A DNA stretch of 64,000 nt from Yamagishiella unicocca. Lineage: Eukaryota; Chlorophyta; Chlorophyceae; Chlamydomonadales; Volvocaceae. The stretch's first letter is position 1. Every line of letters begins with the position of its first letter. Both the position numbers and the translations under genes were made by a program. The stretch spans positions 62,001 through 126,000 of the forward strand of contig BDSL01000149.1 of assembly GCA_003116995.1 (NCBI GenBank). Direction: 5' to 3'. Below the pieces are notes generated by a model. The model ran no database searches, was not told the DNA's origin, and worked only from the letters and a program-made list of their open reading frames with translations. Shown in pieces: positions 29,345-37,707 of this stretch.

Positions 29345-29832
29345 TGCTGCTAGTTGTTGTTGAATGTTCTTGTCGTTCGTGTCGTGGCGAAGTCGATGAT
29401 GGACGCCATGTAAATCATTTTTTGTTGCGTTAGGAATATTTAGGAATATTACATACTACGTTTTGAAAGGGACTAATTTAGCTAATTTAGTTAATAAATA
29501 CATACGATGTGTGTACGGCAATCCCGAAATCCAAGAATCCAATGAAATCCAATGAAATCCAAAAATTCAATAAAAAAACAAAAACCAATGAAGTACATAT
29601 CCAGGAAATATCCAGGAATGAAATAGAAAAAAGTAGAAAACATAAGAAAAAGCAGTAACTGCGTACAATTGGAATTAATTAGAAGACTACATGAGCAACT
29701 ACATGAGCAACTACATGAGCAACTACATGAGCAACTACATGAGCAACTAGATGAGCAACTAGATGAGCAACTAGATGAGCAACTAGATGAGCAAGGACTA
29801 ACGCCGCAATAACGCAACAAATAAACGTTGTT
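29345..29832. other. Intergenic gap of 488 bp with 12-bp repeat array
   Basis: No supported gene. AAATCCAATG repeats near 29530-29570 are followed by about nine copies of GAGCAACTACAT / GAGCAACTAGAT at 29690-29797. Frames that read poly-Cys/Ser through the array are artefacts. Confidence 0.6.
29690..29797. repeat. 12-bp tandem array GAGCAACTACAT
   Basis: About nine copies; the last ones read GAGCAACTAGAT, so two sub-types are in blocks, as expected from slippage after a point change. It lies 35 bp upstream of the HECT gene. Confidence 0.9.
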
Positions 29833-32106
29833 ATGGCGCTTTCCAGGTCATCATTAGCACCAACACCCAGACAGGGACATGATCTCCATGATCTCCATGG
29901 TCTCCATGATCTCCATGGTCTCCATGATCTCCATGGTCTCCATGATCTCAATGGTCTCCATGGTCTCCATGATCTCCATGGAGTTATTGATAATGACCTT
30001 ACTGATGGGAGAGATGATAGTATGGACGAAGCTGTTACTGAAGGAGTTGAAGGACTTTACAGGCCTGAAGGACTTGACGGCGGTGTCACAGCATCGCCAC
30101 GTCGAGTGATACATGCCAAACGGACAAATCCTAGCGCCGACCCCATGTTTTACGCCCATCAGATATGTCTTTTTCTGTCAACGTGTCTTAAGAATATCCC
30201 AGCTGGGGTTCCAGTGGTCACGACGACATGTACGACAACCATTAATACACCAACAACGATTATCGGCGAACAGCACAGGTCAATGATCAATACGTTCATT
30301 CAAGGCATGACGCGCGTGAGCAGTTTGACGGATCTCAAGCTGATCATTGACTGCTTCGTCCTGGATGAAATTCTCTGCTTACTGTTAATCTCACAAGACT
30401 ACTCATTGACATTTCTTGAGCTCGACATTCTCGTGGAGGACAGGTGTAAGAAGGGCATCAAAGAAGTTCTTGACAGCCTCTCAAGAGACTCTATCGAATG
30501 GTTCAAGGGCTGCAGGAGAGCTGCAAATCTAATGGCCATCATATTGCGTATATATCGTGGGGGAGGTGCAAACAACATCAAATACCTTCGAGATGTACTC
30601 GAGGATATCCACGCCGCTTCAGTCCATCGGATGGAGTCTATTCGAGTCCGCCATGATTTTTTTACATCGCGCTCTAGCGCGAGTGCCGAACTCCCCCGGA
30701 TGGTCGAGTTGGCCAGCCTGGTGTTTTCCACCATCGTGGCAACAACAACAACAACAACAACAACAACAAAGACACAACAACAACAAACACGATCTCTTGC
30801 AAGTCCCTCGGTCTACCATACCCAAGGACGACCATTGGAACAAGATGACAATTCTAATTTACTGCTGGAGTGTTCGCATATGGTGACAAGCCTGGGATAT
30901 CTATACATGATGGAAACGGAATCACCCATAAGTTTCGAGACAAACAGCATGCCCCTCGTTGCTTGCCTTGGAGAGGGAGCGCCCCACATGTACGTGTTTA
31001 CGAGGGATGCATATGACAGCGATATTTTCATGTCGCCGCACCGCGAGGATATCGTGAATACATCGTTTGAAGCCGTCATGCGCATCCCCAAAGAGGCCTG
31101 GGAGGAGTGTTCCAGTATCAACATCACATACTATGGAGAAACAGCGTATGGTGAGGGTGTGGTCCGTGACTGGCTATGTACGCTGAGCGAGGAGCTATTT
31201 TACAACAGCAAGTACTTCTTGAGATGTGCAGAGGATCCGTCTGTTGTCCACCCATACGCATGCACTACAGACATCAACTATGACAGCAAATGGATGGAGT
31301 TTGCGGGGAGAATTATAGGCTTTGGCTTGAAGTTTCACATACCCATTGGTGTGCATCTGAGCGACGCTGCCATTCGATTAATGACGTCGCGTGGGGTCGG
31401 ATTGAAGGAGCTCGCTCAGATTGATCCAGCCATCGCTAGGAGCTGCAATTACATCAAGTCGATAACGAAACAAGCCGAACTCATCGATTTGGAACAGGAC
31501 TTCTTCAACAGCATTCATGGTGAGGAGCTGTTCCCAGGATCTTCTATGGTGCCGGTAACAATGTATAACAAGGATGCGTACGCTGATATGCTGGCCATTG
31601 CCTATCTACAAAAAAGTGCATCTTCATGCACACACATACGCAATGGCATCATGGATGTACTTTACAGCCGCGACCTTTACCACAAGATTCTGGCAGGGTT
31701 TAACCGTGTGCGCACCAAGGACTTCAATGTACTCATGGGGGGCATACGCAGTATCTGCGCTGATGACTGGTGCACGCATACTATTGTCGAAGGTGTAGGG
31801 TCAGAGTACGTTTCCAGAGAGGATCCGACAATTGTGGCATTCTTTGATATGGTTCGTGGATTTGATCAAGTAAAAAGGCAGAGACTTCTACGTTTCTGGA
31901 CGGGTCTTAAGAGCCTTCCCGCGGGTGGTTTCAAGTCACTTGAGCGTGAAGTCCGGCTAGTACTTACGCCGGGACTGTGTATGCCACATGCTTCGACGTG
32001 CACCATGACCTTACGAATTAGCAAAACATTGATGGGGAATATTTCCAACATGCAGGATCAGTTTGAATTGGCACTTGCATCCATCTCTATGGATGAGTTT
32101 CGATAG
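29833..32106 (+). CDS. HECT-type E3 ubiquitin ligase
   Basis: 757 residues. C-terminal HECT domain: ITYYGETAYGEGVVRDWL (about residue 434 on), a WMEFAGRIIGFGLKF segment, and the catalytic end PHASTCTMTL with Cys723, 34 residues before the C terminus. The FKSLEREVRLVL sequence before it fits the HECT C-lobe. The enzyme would form a thioester with ubiquitin and transfer it to a substrate. The N terminus carries a repeat LHDLHGLHDL from an 18-bp DNA repeat. The AATNNN-type middle is low complexity. HECT ligases are uncommon in viruses. Confidence 0.92.
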   Translation: MALSRSSLAPTPRQGHDLHDLHGLHDLHGLHDLHGLHDLNGLHGLHDLHGVIDNDLTDGRDDSMDEAVTEGVEGLYRPEGLDGGVTASPRRVIHAKRTNPSADPMFYAHQICLFLSTCLKNIPAGVPVVTTTCTTTINTPTTIIGEQHRSMINTFIQGMTRVSSLTDLKLIIDCFVLDEILCLLLISQDYSLTFLELDILVEDRCKKGIKEVLDSLSRDSIEWFKGCRRAANLMAIILRIYRGGGANNIKYLRDVLEDIHAASVHRMESIRVRHDFFTSRSSASAELPRMVELASLVFSTIVATTTTTTTTTKTQQQQTRSLASPSVYHTQGRPLEQDDNSNLLLECSHMVTSLGYLYMMETESPISFETNSMPLVACLGEGAPHMYVFTRDAYDSDIFMSPHREDIVNTSFEAVMRIPKEAWEECSSINITYYGETAYGEGVVRDWLCTLSEELFYNSKYFLRCAEDPSVVHPYACTTDINYDSKWMEFAGRIIGFGLKFHIPIGVHLSDAAIRLMTSRGVGLKELAQIDPAIARSCNYIKSITKQAELIDLEQDFFNSIHGEELFPGSSMVPVTMYNKDAYADMLAIAYLQKSASSCTHIRNGIMDVLYSRDLYHKILAGFNRVRTKDFNVLMGGIRSICADDWCTHTIVEGVGSEYVSREDPTIVAFFDMVRGFDQVKRQRLLRFWTGLKSLPAGGFKSLEREVRLVLTPGLCMPHASTCTMTLRISKTLMGNISNMQDQFELALASISMDEFR

Positions 32107-32166
32107 TTTGTCTATGTTTGTCTATGTTTGTCTATGTTTGTCTATGTTTGTCTATGTTTGTCTATG
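32104..32166. repeat. Decamer repeat TTTGTCTATG
   Basis: Six near-perfect copies right after the HECT stop codon. The frame from 32118 into the PP2C gene translates this array and is not used as the start. Confidence 0.9.
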
Positions 32167-32240
32167 TACGTGTAAAAAATCATGTTCGAATACAACAGAA
32201 CACAGAATACATCACTGTATATATACACTACACATATCAC

Positions 32241-33137
32241 ATGCGCTACCACGTTCTTACAGACCAGGGACAACGAGAGTACATGGAGGACAGACACGCC
32301 GTGTCGCGCGTTCACACACATGATGACCACCACGTCTGTGCAGTCTTCGATGGACACAGTGGCTATGAGCTTGCCGACTATAGCTCCACGAACCTCAAGA
32401 ACATCCTCAAAGAAATTCTTGATGGTAACGGTGTGAATGCAGATAATGTAAATACAGAGAGGAGCCCTAATGACATCGCCAAAGCTCTGAAGGCCACGTT
32501 TGAGAGGATAGATCATTCCGCACAACAAAAGATGCCTGCATCAAGCGCCGGCACCACCGCGTGCGCTGTCTACATCACACCAAAATCGATAATCACAATA
32601 AATGTGGGTGATTCGCGCGCAATCTTGTACAGCGGATCAGAGAGCACATTTGATCTGTCGAGGGACCACAAGCCATCCGATAAAGATGAAGAAGACAGAA
32701 TCCTGAGGTCCGGTGGATTTGTCACACAACCCGAAAAAGGTGATGGTGTGCATCGAGTGATGGGGCGATTGAGTCTATCGAGGGCGCTAGGCGACTGGGA
32801 GATGCGACCGTGGGTGTCAGCTACACCAGATGTAACCATCCGACCTCGCTCTACCAGTGATGAGTTCGTTGTTCTGGCAACTGATGGCGTGTGGGATGTC
32901 ATGTCATCCGCCGAGGTAAATAAAATGCTAAAGAGTAGGCTCATGAAGGGTCAACGACATCGACAGGCCATGCATTCGGTCCTGACCGAGTGCCGCAGAA
33001 GAGGTTCTGGTGACAATATCACGATCGTAATAGCGGACATTAGTGGCAGTGGTAGTAGTGTCCGCAATCATAATAACACTGATTTTGATAATAATATCAA
33101 CAACAAGAAGTTCAGACACTCTTCATACATACTCTGA
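32241..33137 (+). CDS. PP2C-type serine/threonine phosphatase
   Basis: 298 residues from ATG 32241 (MRYHVLTDQGQREYMEDRHA), which is the natural N-terminal motif of PP2C enzymes; the upstream frame is repeat translation. Metal-binding motifs are present: YMEDRHA, FDGHSG, VVLATDGVWDVMSS and RRGSGDNITIVI, along with GTTACAVYI and NVGDSRAILYSG. All look catalytically complete. It would remove phosphates from Ser/Thr using two metal ions. It follows the HECT gene by 134 bp, and two kinase-like proteins are encoded nearby. The C-terminal Asn-rich tail is disordered. Confidence 0.93.
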   Translation: MRYHVLTDQGQREYMEDRHAVSRVHTHDDHHVCAVFDGHSGYELADYSSTNLKNILKEILDGNGVNADNVNTERSPNDIAKALKATFERIDHSAQQKMPASSAGTTACAVYITPKSIITINVGDSRAILYSGSESTFDLSRDHKPSDKDEEDRILRSGGFVTQPEKGDGVHRVMGRLSLSRALGDWEMRPWVSATPDVTIRPRSTSDEFVVLATDGVWDVMSSAEVNKMLKSRLMKGQRHRQAMHSVLTECRRRGSGDNITIVIADISGSGSSVRNHNNTDFDNNINNKKFRHSSYIL

Positions 33138-33254
33138 TTTAGATTTTTAGATTGACTCTGATTTGCACATATGTACACTGCTGATTTACATGAACATGAC
33201 ACGTATATGACTTAACCTTTTGACATCTACAATATCAGATCGTTAATTCATATA

Positions 33255-33878
33255 ATGGACAAATTACATGATGCAATTTTTTACAGCCTCACAACGAAGT
33301 TTTCCATTCACAACACACACGATGCGGCGATAACCACATTGTCACTTTGCAACATCTTAAAAGACAAATGGCTTCTATTTAATGCAGATGCGCAGTCGTC
33401 CTGTGCACCACAGGTACACGAGTTTTTGAACAGATGGCTTGTTTGGGCTATCGAGGAAGATTGTAAACGACTGGAGGACGCTCTTTGTGCTCTTAATGAT
33501 GGCGAGACTGGAGAAAATGGGAATGAGGTGGACGAGAATGAAAATAATAATAATATGGATGAGGAATTGTCAGAGCTAGATATTCAGCAGTACAGATATC
33601 TTCGTTCGAGAGTGTTGGGTCCAGGTCCAGAAGCATCATCTGAACATCATGAAACTAATGAGACTCTTGAGACTCGTGAGACTAATGAAATTAATGAGAC
33701 TCGTGAGACTCGTGAGACTAATGAAATTAATGAGACTCGTGAGAATAATGAGACTCGTGAGAATAATGAAACTAATGAAACTAATGAAACTGATGAAACT
33801 CTTGAGACTAATGAGACTCGTGAGAATAATGAAACTAATGAGACTCGTGAGACTCGTGAGAATAATGAAACTAATTAG
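33255..33878 (+). CDS. Hypothetical protein with NETRE repeat tail, 207 aa
   Basis: The N-terminal 125 residues (MDKLHDAIFYSLTTKFSIHN) look globular and helical. Residues from about 135 to the stop are ETRETNEIN/NETRENNET units encoded by a 9-bp-based repeat. The array continues in DNA past the stop codon (to about 33895), so tail length probably varies by slippage. No family recognised. Confidence 0.65.
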   Translation: MDKLHDAIFYSLTTKFSIHNTHDAAITTLSLCNILKDKWLLFNADAQSSCAPQVHEFLNRWLVWAIEEDCKRLEDALCALNDGETGENGNEVDENENNNNMDEELSELDIQQYRYLRSRVLGPGPEASSEHHETNETLETRETNEINETRETRETNEINETRENNETRENNETNETNETDETLETNETRENNETNETRETRENNETN

Positions 33879-34069
33879 ACTCGTGAGACTAATGCAAACT
33901 AACAAAGTAATACAAACTGATGACAAACTCAAACTAAAAACCAAAAACTAAAAAACCAAAACTAAAAAAACTAATAAAAAAACTAAAAACTACATCGGGC
34001 AGTTCTACATCCTCAAAAGTCCCTCCCCACACTACGCAACTGCGTACATAATTTCCTAATAAATTGATT

Positions 34070-34077
34070 TCATAATG
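34070..34077 (+). promoter_or_regulatory. Variant TAAATTGA promoter-like motif
   Basis: One mismatch from AAAATTGA, 47 bp upstream of the kinase-like gene at 34125. Weak support. Confidence 0.35.
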
Positions 34078-34124
34078 AAAGGGAAGTCTATCGATTCATT
34101 TCAAGACGATATATACTGATTAAG

Positions 34125-35051
34125 ATGACATCATCTGCGAGTTCTAGATCGTCTAGGTATCGTAGCCGAGCGAATAGTCATGCGACGAGCCCGAGCAGCA
34201 GCAGGAGTCCACCTCGGAGAAAACGCACGATATCATCGTGCCTTACGGACCCATACCGTCAAGTTCTTCAAAATATAACTTGCGGCACAGGTATCCACCC
34301 TGTAATGATCTATGGCAGTCAGAGTAATGGTCGATTTGCTCTTCGACTCGATGGCCCATGGCAGAAGAAGGCATATGAGATGCTGGAGCATGCACGTTCA
34401 AATATAGGTTGTGACCTAGAGCAGAATGAGGAAGTTGGACGTGAGTGCGAATCATGGCCATGCGTTCTTCTAAAACTACAAAAGGCTTCGGAGGTCGATG
34501 ATGAGGACATGTGCCACGCACTTGCTAATAGATTAGCACCTGGAATATCTCCTCGCTTCCTCATGAGCTTCACTGTCAAGAGTCCTACGCACAAAGGTGT
34601 CAGGTTGACATTCATGGAATGGCTTGATGATTGCAAGACAGTATATCAGCTCCATCGTGAACGCTCACCTATCCTCACGCCCGAGGTATTCAATCGTGCT
34701 GAGAAAGCCATCGTGGATATGTGGACCAAGGCTGGCATCATCCACTGTGATCTTCATCCTAGCAACGTCATGATATCCTTGAAGACTCATGATGTCTATG
34801 TGATCGATTATGGAATGGCAATAATCATGGATGACAAAATGCGTGAAAAACTTGGAGTGGAAATACGGGAGCGCGGATCCCAATGTATTGATGCCTTCAA
34901 CAAAGTATGTAGAAAGAGAGCATACCGAATTATCTTGGACCGCGGTTATAACCTTTCATCAGAGGATGATTGGAATGACGATGCTGGCTTCCTAGACACA
35001 ATGTACAGGTACTGCTGTCCACGAAAAACAACAGCAAAAAATGAAAACTAA
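34125..35051 (+). CDS. Kinase-like protein (small atypical/lipopolysaccharide- or RIO-like fold), 308 aa
   Basis: Catalytic loop HCDLHPSNVM with Asp209 and metal-binding segment IDYG with Asp228, the arrangement of aminoglycoside/RIO/Bud32-like kinases rather than classic HRD-DFG kinases. No clear glycine loop; VLLKLQKASEVDD may hold the ATP-binding lysine. N-terminal 40 residues are Ser/Arg-rich. The C-terminal domain is short and helical. Substrate unknown. Confidence 0.75.
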   Translation: MTSSASSRSSRYRSRANSHATSPSSSRSPPRRKRTISSCLTDPYRQVLQNITCGTGIHPVMIYGSQSNGRFALRLDGPWQKKAYEMLEHARSNIGCDLEQNEEVGRECESWPCVLLKLQKASEVDDEDMCHALANRLAPGISPRFLMSFTVKSPTHKGVRLTFMEWLDDCKTVYQLHRERSPILTPEVFNRAEKAIVDMWTKAGIIHCDLHPSNVMISLKTHDVYVIDYGMAIIMDDKMREKLGVEIRERGSQCIDAFNKVCRKRAYRIILDRGYNLSSEDDWNDDAGFLDTMYRYCCPRKTTAKNEN

Positions 35052-35145
35052 TAATGAACTAATGAACTAATGAACTAATAATGAACTAATGAACTAATGA
35101 ACTAATAATGAACTAATAATGAACTAATAATGAACTAATACTAAT
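35045..35145. repeat. Repeat AACTAATG / AACTAATAATG
   Basis: About ten units directly after the kinase-like stop codon. A second array, GGACTACACGGCGTGCGTCAC (three to four copies, 35212-35292), follows it. No gene in 35052-35343. Confidence 0.85.
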
Positions 35146-35343
35146 AAATAAACAAGGGGTACATCAACACCCTGACATGACAAGTCATAAAACAAATCAG
35201 CGAACACGGGGGATTACACGGCGTGCATCACATCACGGACTACACGGCGTGCGTCACGGACTACACGGCGTGCGTCACGGACTACACGGCTTGCAGATCC
35301 GAATACATTAAATTCCACCGTATACTACCTTACACCAGAATCT

Positions 35344-35724
35344 ATGCGACTCCACCCTGACACCTCACCCATCTTACCACAACATTGTGTTGAAGATCTA
35401 GATGCTCGATTTAATGACGTAATATTTCCCAAACGATGGAATGTATATGGCTACAAACACATGTTTTTCATTCTAGATCCAGCGTTAACCGATCAAGGAC
35501 CGGACTCTGAAAAGAGTTGCCCCCAGTTTCGTTCACTACCCTTGCAATCAACAGTCCGAGAAGTATTGCAAACCATACAAGAAATGGCGCGCGCAATGAA
35601 ATGTATATCTTATTCAAACAAGGTGCTTTTTGGGATTCGATTTGTCAATGATAGGAGAGATGAACCTGTTTTCAATGTATGGTTCAAACCAATTAGTATG
35701 GTGCCCCTAGAAACAGGCATCTAG
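35344..35724 (+). CDS. Hypothetical protein, 126 aa
   Basis: Starts MRLHPDTSPILPQHCVEDL and has a globular, mixed alpha/beta composition (YGYKHMFFILDPALTD, VLFGIRFVNDRRDEPVF). No family recognised. It is followed by a decayed MITE copy. Confidence 0.6.
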   Translation: MRLHPDTSPILPQHCVEDLDARFNDVIFPKRWNVYGYKHMFFILDPALTDQGPDSEKSCPQFRSLPLQSTVREVLQTIQEMARAMKCISYSNKVLFGIRFVNDRRDEPVFNVWFKPISMVPLETGI

Positions 35725-35776
35725 TCAGGTAGCATCTTGATCGTGAGAATTACACGTGCCGCAACTATGCGGCGTA

Positions 35777-35837
35777 TAAAGCCTTAAGTTTCTTTTACAT
35801 AGTGATTTAAAGGTGTATTATGTCGGGCACGACGCTG
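35777..35837 (+). mobile_element. MITE-like element, copy 4 (left end lost)
   Basis: Keeps the core GCCTTAAGTTTCTTTTACAT, then AGTGATTTAAAGGTGTATTA, and the right end GGGCACGACGCTG. The left terminal repeat is missing or changed beyond recognition. It lies 37 bp upstream of the open eIF5-like frame. Confidence 0.7.
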
Positions 35838-35873
35838 GACTCATCTCTCGGACATCGACTATAATAATGATAA

Positions 35874-36299
35874 ATAAAAATCAGTGTTGAGGGTTGTGGA
35901 AACCATCAGAAGACCAATATCGATAACATCGCGGAGATTGCGAATGTGCTTAAACGACACCCATTGTACATACTGAATTATTTTGGATGCAGGCTCGCTG
36001 CGAAGACCGCATTTGACAATAATAGCGGTGCTGCAACTGTGAATGGTATTCATACTGTCAAAACACTGTCGACTCTTCTGGAAGATTTCACAAATAGGTA
36101 CGTCTGTTGCAACACCTGCAACAGTCGTGATACCATTTTGAAGTCCGCGGGAGTAAATATATTCCTTAAATGCAAACATTGCAGTGTCAGGTCCAAAATT
36201 GGTACGCAAATTAATACACACGATGCTAATGCCCTCAGTAATTTGAAATTTGACGTGTATATTTTGAAGAATGGAAACAGCTTAATCTTACAGCCGTAG
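35874..36299 (+). CDS. eIF5/eIF2beta-like translation factor domain, apparently 5'-truncated
   Basis: The frame opens after TAA at 35871 and has no ATG before the domain. It reads NIDNIAEIANVLKRHP, then YILNYFGCRLAAKTAFD and TVNGIH, then a C4 zinc ribbon YVCCNTCNSRDTIL-to-FLKCKHC with CxxC pairs about 18 residues apart. This is the shared N-terminal plus zinc-ribbon fold of eIF5 and eIF2beta; the YFGC...FD...VNG pattern is closer to eIF5. In a full factor it would help start-codon selection on ribosomes. The missing start, next to a decayed MITE, suggests truncation or a non-AUG start (GTG at 35946). Confidence 0.7.
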   Translation: MKISVEGCGNHQKTNIDNIAEIANVLKRHPLYILNYFGCRLAAKTAFDNNSGAATVNGIHTVKTLSTLLEDFTNRYVCCNTCNSRDTILKSAGVNIFLKCKHCSVRSKIGTQINTHDANALSNLKFDVYILKNGNSLILQP

Positions 36300-36310
36300 C
36301 GGGTCGGTCC

Positions 36311-36322
36311 CACGTACGTGGA
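36311..36322. terminator. Perfect palindrome CCACGTACGTGG, possible hairpin between convergent genes
   Basis: Self-complementary sequence near 36311-36322, between the eIF5-like stop (36299) and the phosphatase remnant stop (36347). Convergent placement suits a hairpin-directed transcript end as known in mimiviruses, but the stem is short. Confidence 0.35.
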
Positions 36323-36346
36323 ATGTTGGTTTGATGGTGTACTTCA

Positions 36347-36562
36347 TCAGCTTTCCACAGACGATTCAAACAATCCTGTGATGGTCTGCTCGAAGTTGAC
36401 GATACCAAAGAAGAATGCTGCTGGGCGGCGAGCATTCACGTAGCTGACCACCGATCCAGGCGACATGCCTCTTCGAGCGACTAGGAAGCACGCGACCACG
36501 GCGGGCGAACGCTGCGCTCCCGCCATACAGTGAACGAGACACAGTTTGCCATGTCCAAGTGT
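36347..36562 (-). pseudogene. Dual-specificity phosphatase, C-terminal fragment
   Basis: The open frame begins after an in-frame TAA at 36563-36565. It reads LCLVHCMAGAQRSPAVVACF, a perfect HC(x)5R active-site loop, and continues with FLVARRGMSPGSVVSYVNAR to the stop at 36347. The domain's N-terminal half and any start codon are missing; upstream lies a TATACGACATA repeat. It therefore looks like a 5'-truncated gene, unless an upstream exon is joined by splicing. It differs from the DSP-like gene at 8306, which lacks the cysteine. Confidence 0.7.
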
Positions 36563-36769
36563 TTAAAGTGTCGTATATGTCGTATATGTCGTATATGTGA
36601 TGGATGATGATAACATTTCGTACCTGTACAATGTATATATATGTATAGGGGGTGCACAAAGTGGAAGGTTTCGACAACGCATTCAACCTGTTTGGAGGCG
36701 GGGTGCATATATGATCGGAAATTATCCGAGTATTTCCGATATTTCCTATATTTCAGACTATTTCCAACA

Positions 36770-37357
36770 ATGATGCCGCACACCAGCGCCGTGAGGATCA
36801 TGGAACACGTTGCAGACATCATCAATGATATTGATAATATCATGTCATATGTCGAGGGCATCGTGAAGGATTTCGCAGAGAGCATGGAAGAGGTTGCTGC
36901 AGTCTCGGAGCCCGGTGGTCAGCAGGTTGCGGAGCCCATTAAGGATGTCAAGGAGATCATCAAGGATCTCAAGGAGATCATCATGAAGGCCGCTGAGGTC
37001 ATCAAGGAGGTCGAGGACATCATGTATGAGGTCGTCGATGCCCTAGAGATGGACGTCGTAGAGGTCGAGGATACCGTAGAGGTCCTAGAGGTCATGGAGA
37101 TGATCATAAAGGATGTCACGGAGATGAAGATGACGGTCACGGAGATGAACATGGCGGTCGCGGTGATAAAGGTGGATGTCCCGCAGGTCACGGCGGTCAT
37201 GAAGCATGCTGTCAATCATAATGAGATCGCGGCGCGGATGATTAAGATGGGGGTTGCGGAGATGACGATGGGCGTTGCGGAGATGCGGACGGAGGTCACA
37301 GAGTTGATGAAGGAGATCGCAGAGATGATCGCAGTCGCAAAGGAGATATTATTATGA
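36770..37357 (+). CDS. Helical low-complexity protein (IKEVEDI-type repeats), 195 aa
   Basis: Starts MMPHTSAVRIMEHVADIIND; the upstream frame to 36641 is AT-rich leader. It is almost entirely built of short repeats such as VKEIIKDLKEII, VTEMKMTVTEMNMAV and MGVAEMTMGVAEM, predicted coiled coil. The TGA stop is followed without a gap by an in-frame ankyrin remnant. No family recognised. Confidence 0.55.
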   Translation: MMPHTSAVRIMEHVADIINDIDNIMSYVEGIVKDFAESMEEVAAVSEPGGQQVAEPIKDVKEIIKDLKEIIMKAAEVIKEVEDIMYEVVDALEMDVVEVEDTVEVLEVMEMIIKDVTEMKMTVTEMNMAVAVIKVDVPQVTAVMKHAVNHNEIAARMIKMGVAEMTMGVAEMRTEVTELMKEIAEMIAVAKEILL

Positions 37358-37552
37358 TGCGCCGTACTCAATTTTAAAGCATCTGCCAAAGGTCACTTGG
37401 CCATAGTGGAGCTGCTGCTGAACAGGGACGCTGACATTCATGCGGATAATGATTGCGCATTGCGCACAGCATCTAAGAATGGTCACACAGCCGTTGTAGA
37501 TCTGCTTATCAGCAGAGGCGCTTCGATGTGGAATTGGATTTATTTAAGCTAA
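37358..37552 (+). pseudogene. Ankyrin-repeat gene remnant
   Basis: In frame after the TGA of the preceding gene: two 30-residue ankyrin units (KGHLAIVELLLNRDADIHAD, then KNGHTAVVDLLISRGA) and a stop at 37550. No start codon or N-terminal domain. The sequence is close to repeats of the neighbouring paralogues, so this is a broken copy or a recombination leftover. Confidence 0.75.
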
Positions 37553-37553
37553 A

Positions 37554-37561
37554 AAAATTGA
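37554..37561 (+). promoter_or_regulatory. AAAATTGA early-promoter-like motif, separated from its gene by a MITE
   Basis: Context AAAAATTGATTACAGACATT, almost identical to the motif region of paralogues at 41236 and 42970. Distance to the ATG at 37708 is 146 bp. Subtracting the 80-bp MITE and its 8-bp duplication gives 58 bp, the usual spacing. Confidence 0.75.
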
Positions 37562-37607
37562 TTACAGACATTGCTCTTCTAGTGTTATACAACCAAAACG
37601 TTTTCGA

Positions 37608-37687
37608 CGTCGTTGTGCCCGTAATAATACACCTTAAATCACTTTGTAAAACAAACTTAAGGTTTAATTAATACGCGAACAACGCTG
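37608..37687 (-). mobile_element. MITE, copy 5, with perfect 8-bp target duplication
   Basis: 80 bp, inverted orientation relative to copy 3 (core reads TTTGTAAAACAAACTTAAGG). Termini CGTCGTTGTGCCCGTAAT and GAACAACGCTG. Flanked by GTTTTCGA at 37600-37607 and 37688-37695. It lies in the 5' leader of the ankyrin gene at 37708. Confidence 0.9.
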
Positions 37688-37707
37688 GTTTTCGAGTTCA
37701 GAGCAAC

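Noticed and set aside
29491..29820. Open frame with long Cys/Ser runs on the minus strand
   Set aside because: It only translates the GAGCAACTACAT tandem array; no protein-like sequence outside it.
32118..32240. N-terminal extension of the PP2C frame
   Set aside because: Made of the TTTGTCTATG repeat; PP2C homology starts right after ATG 32241.
35859..36221. 120-codon minus-strand frame
   Set aside because: Antisense shadow of the eIF5/eIF2beta-like domain, whose zinc ribbon and conserved residues are on the plus strand.
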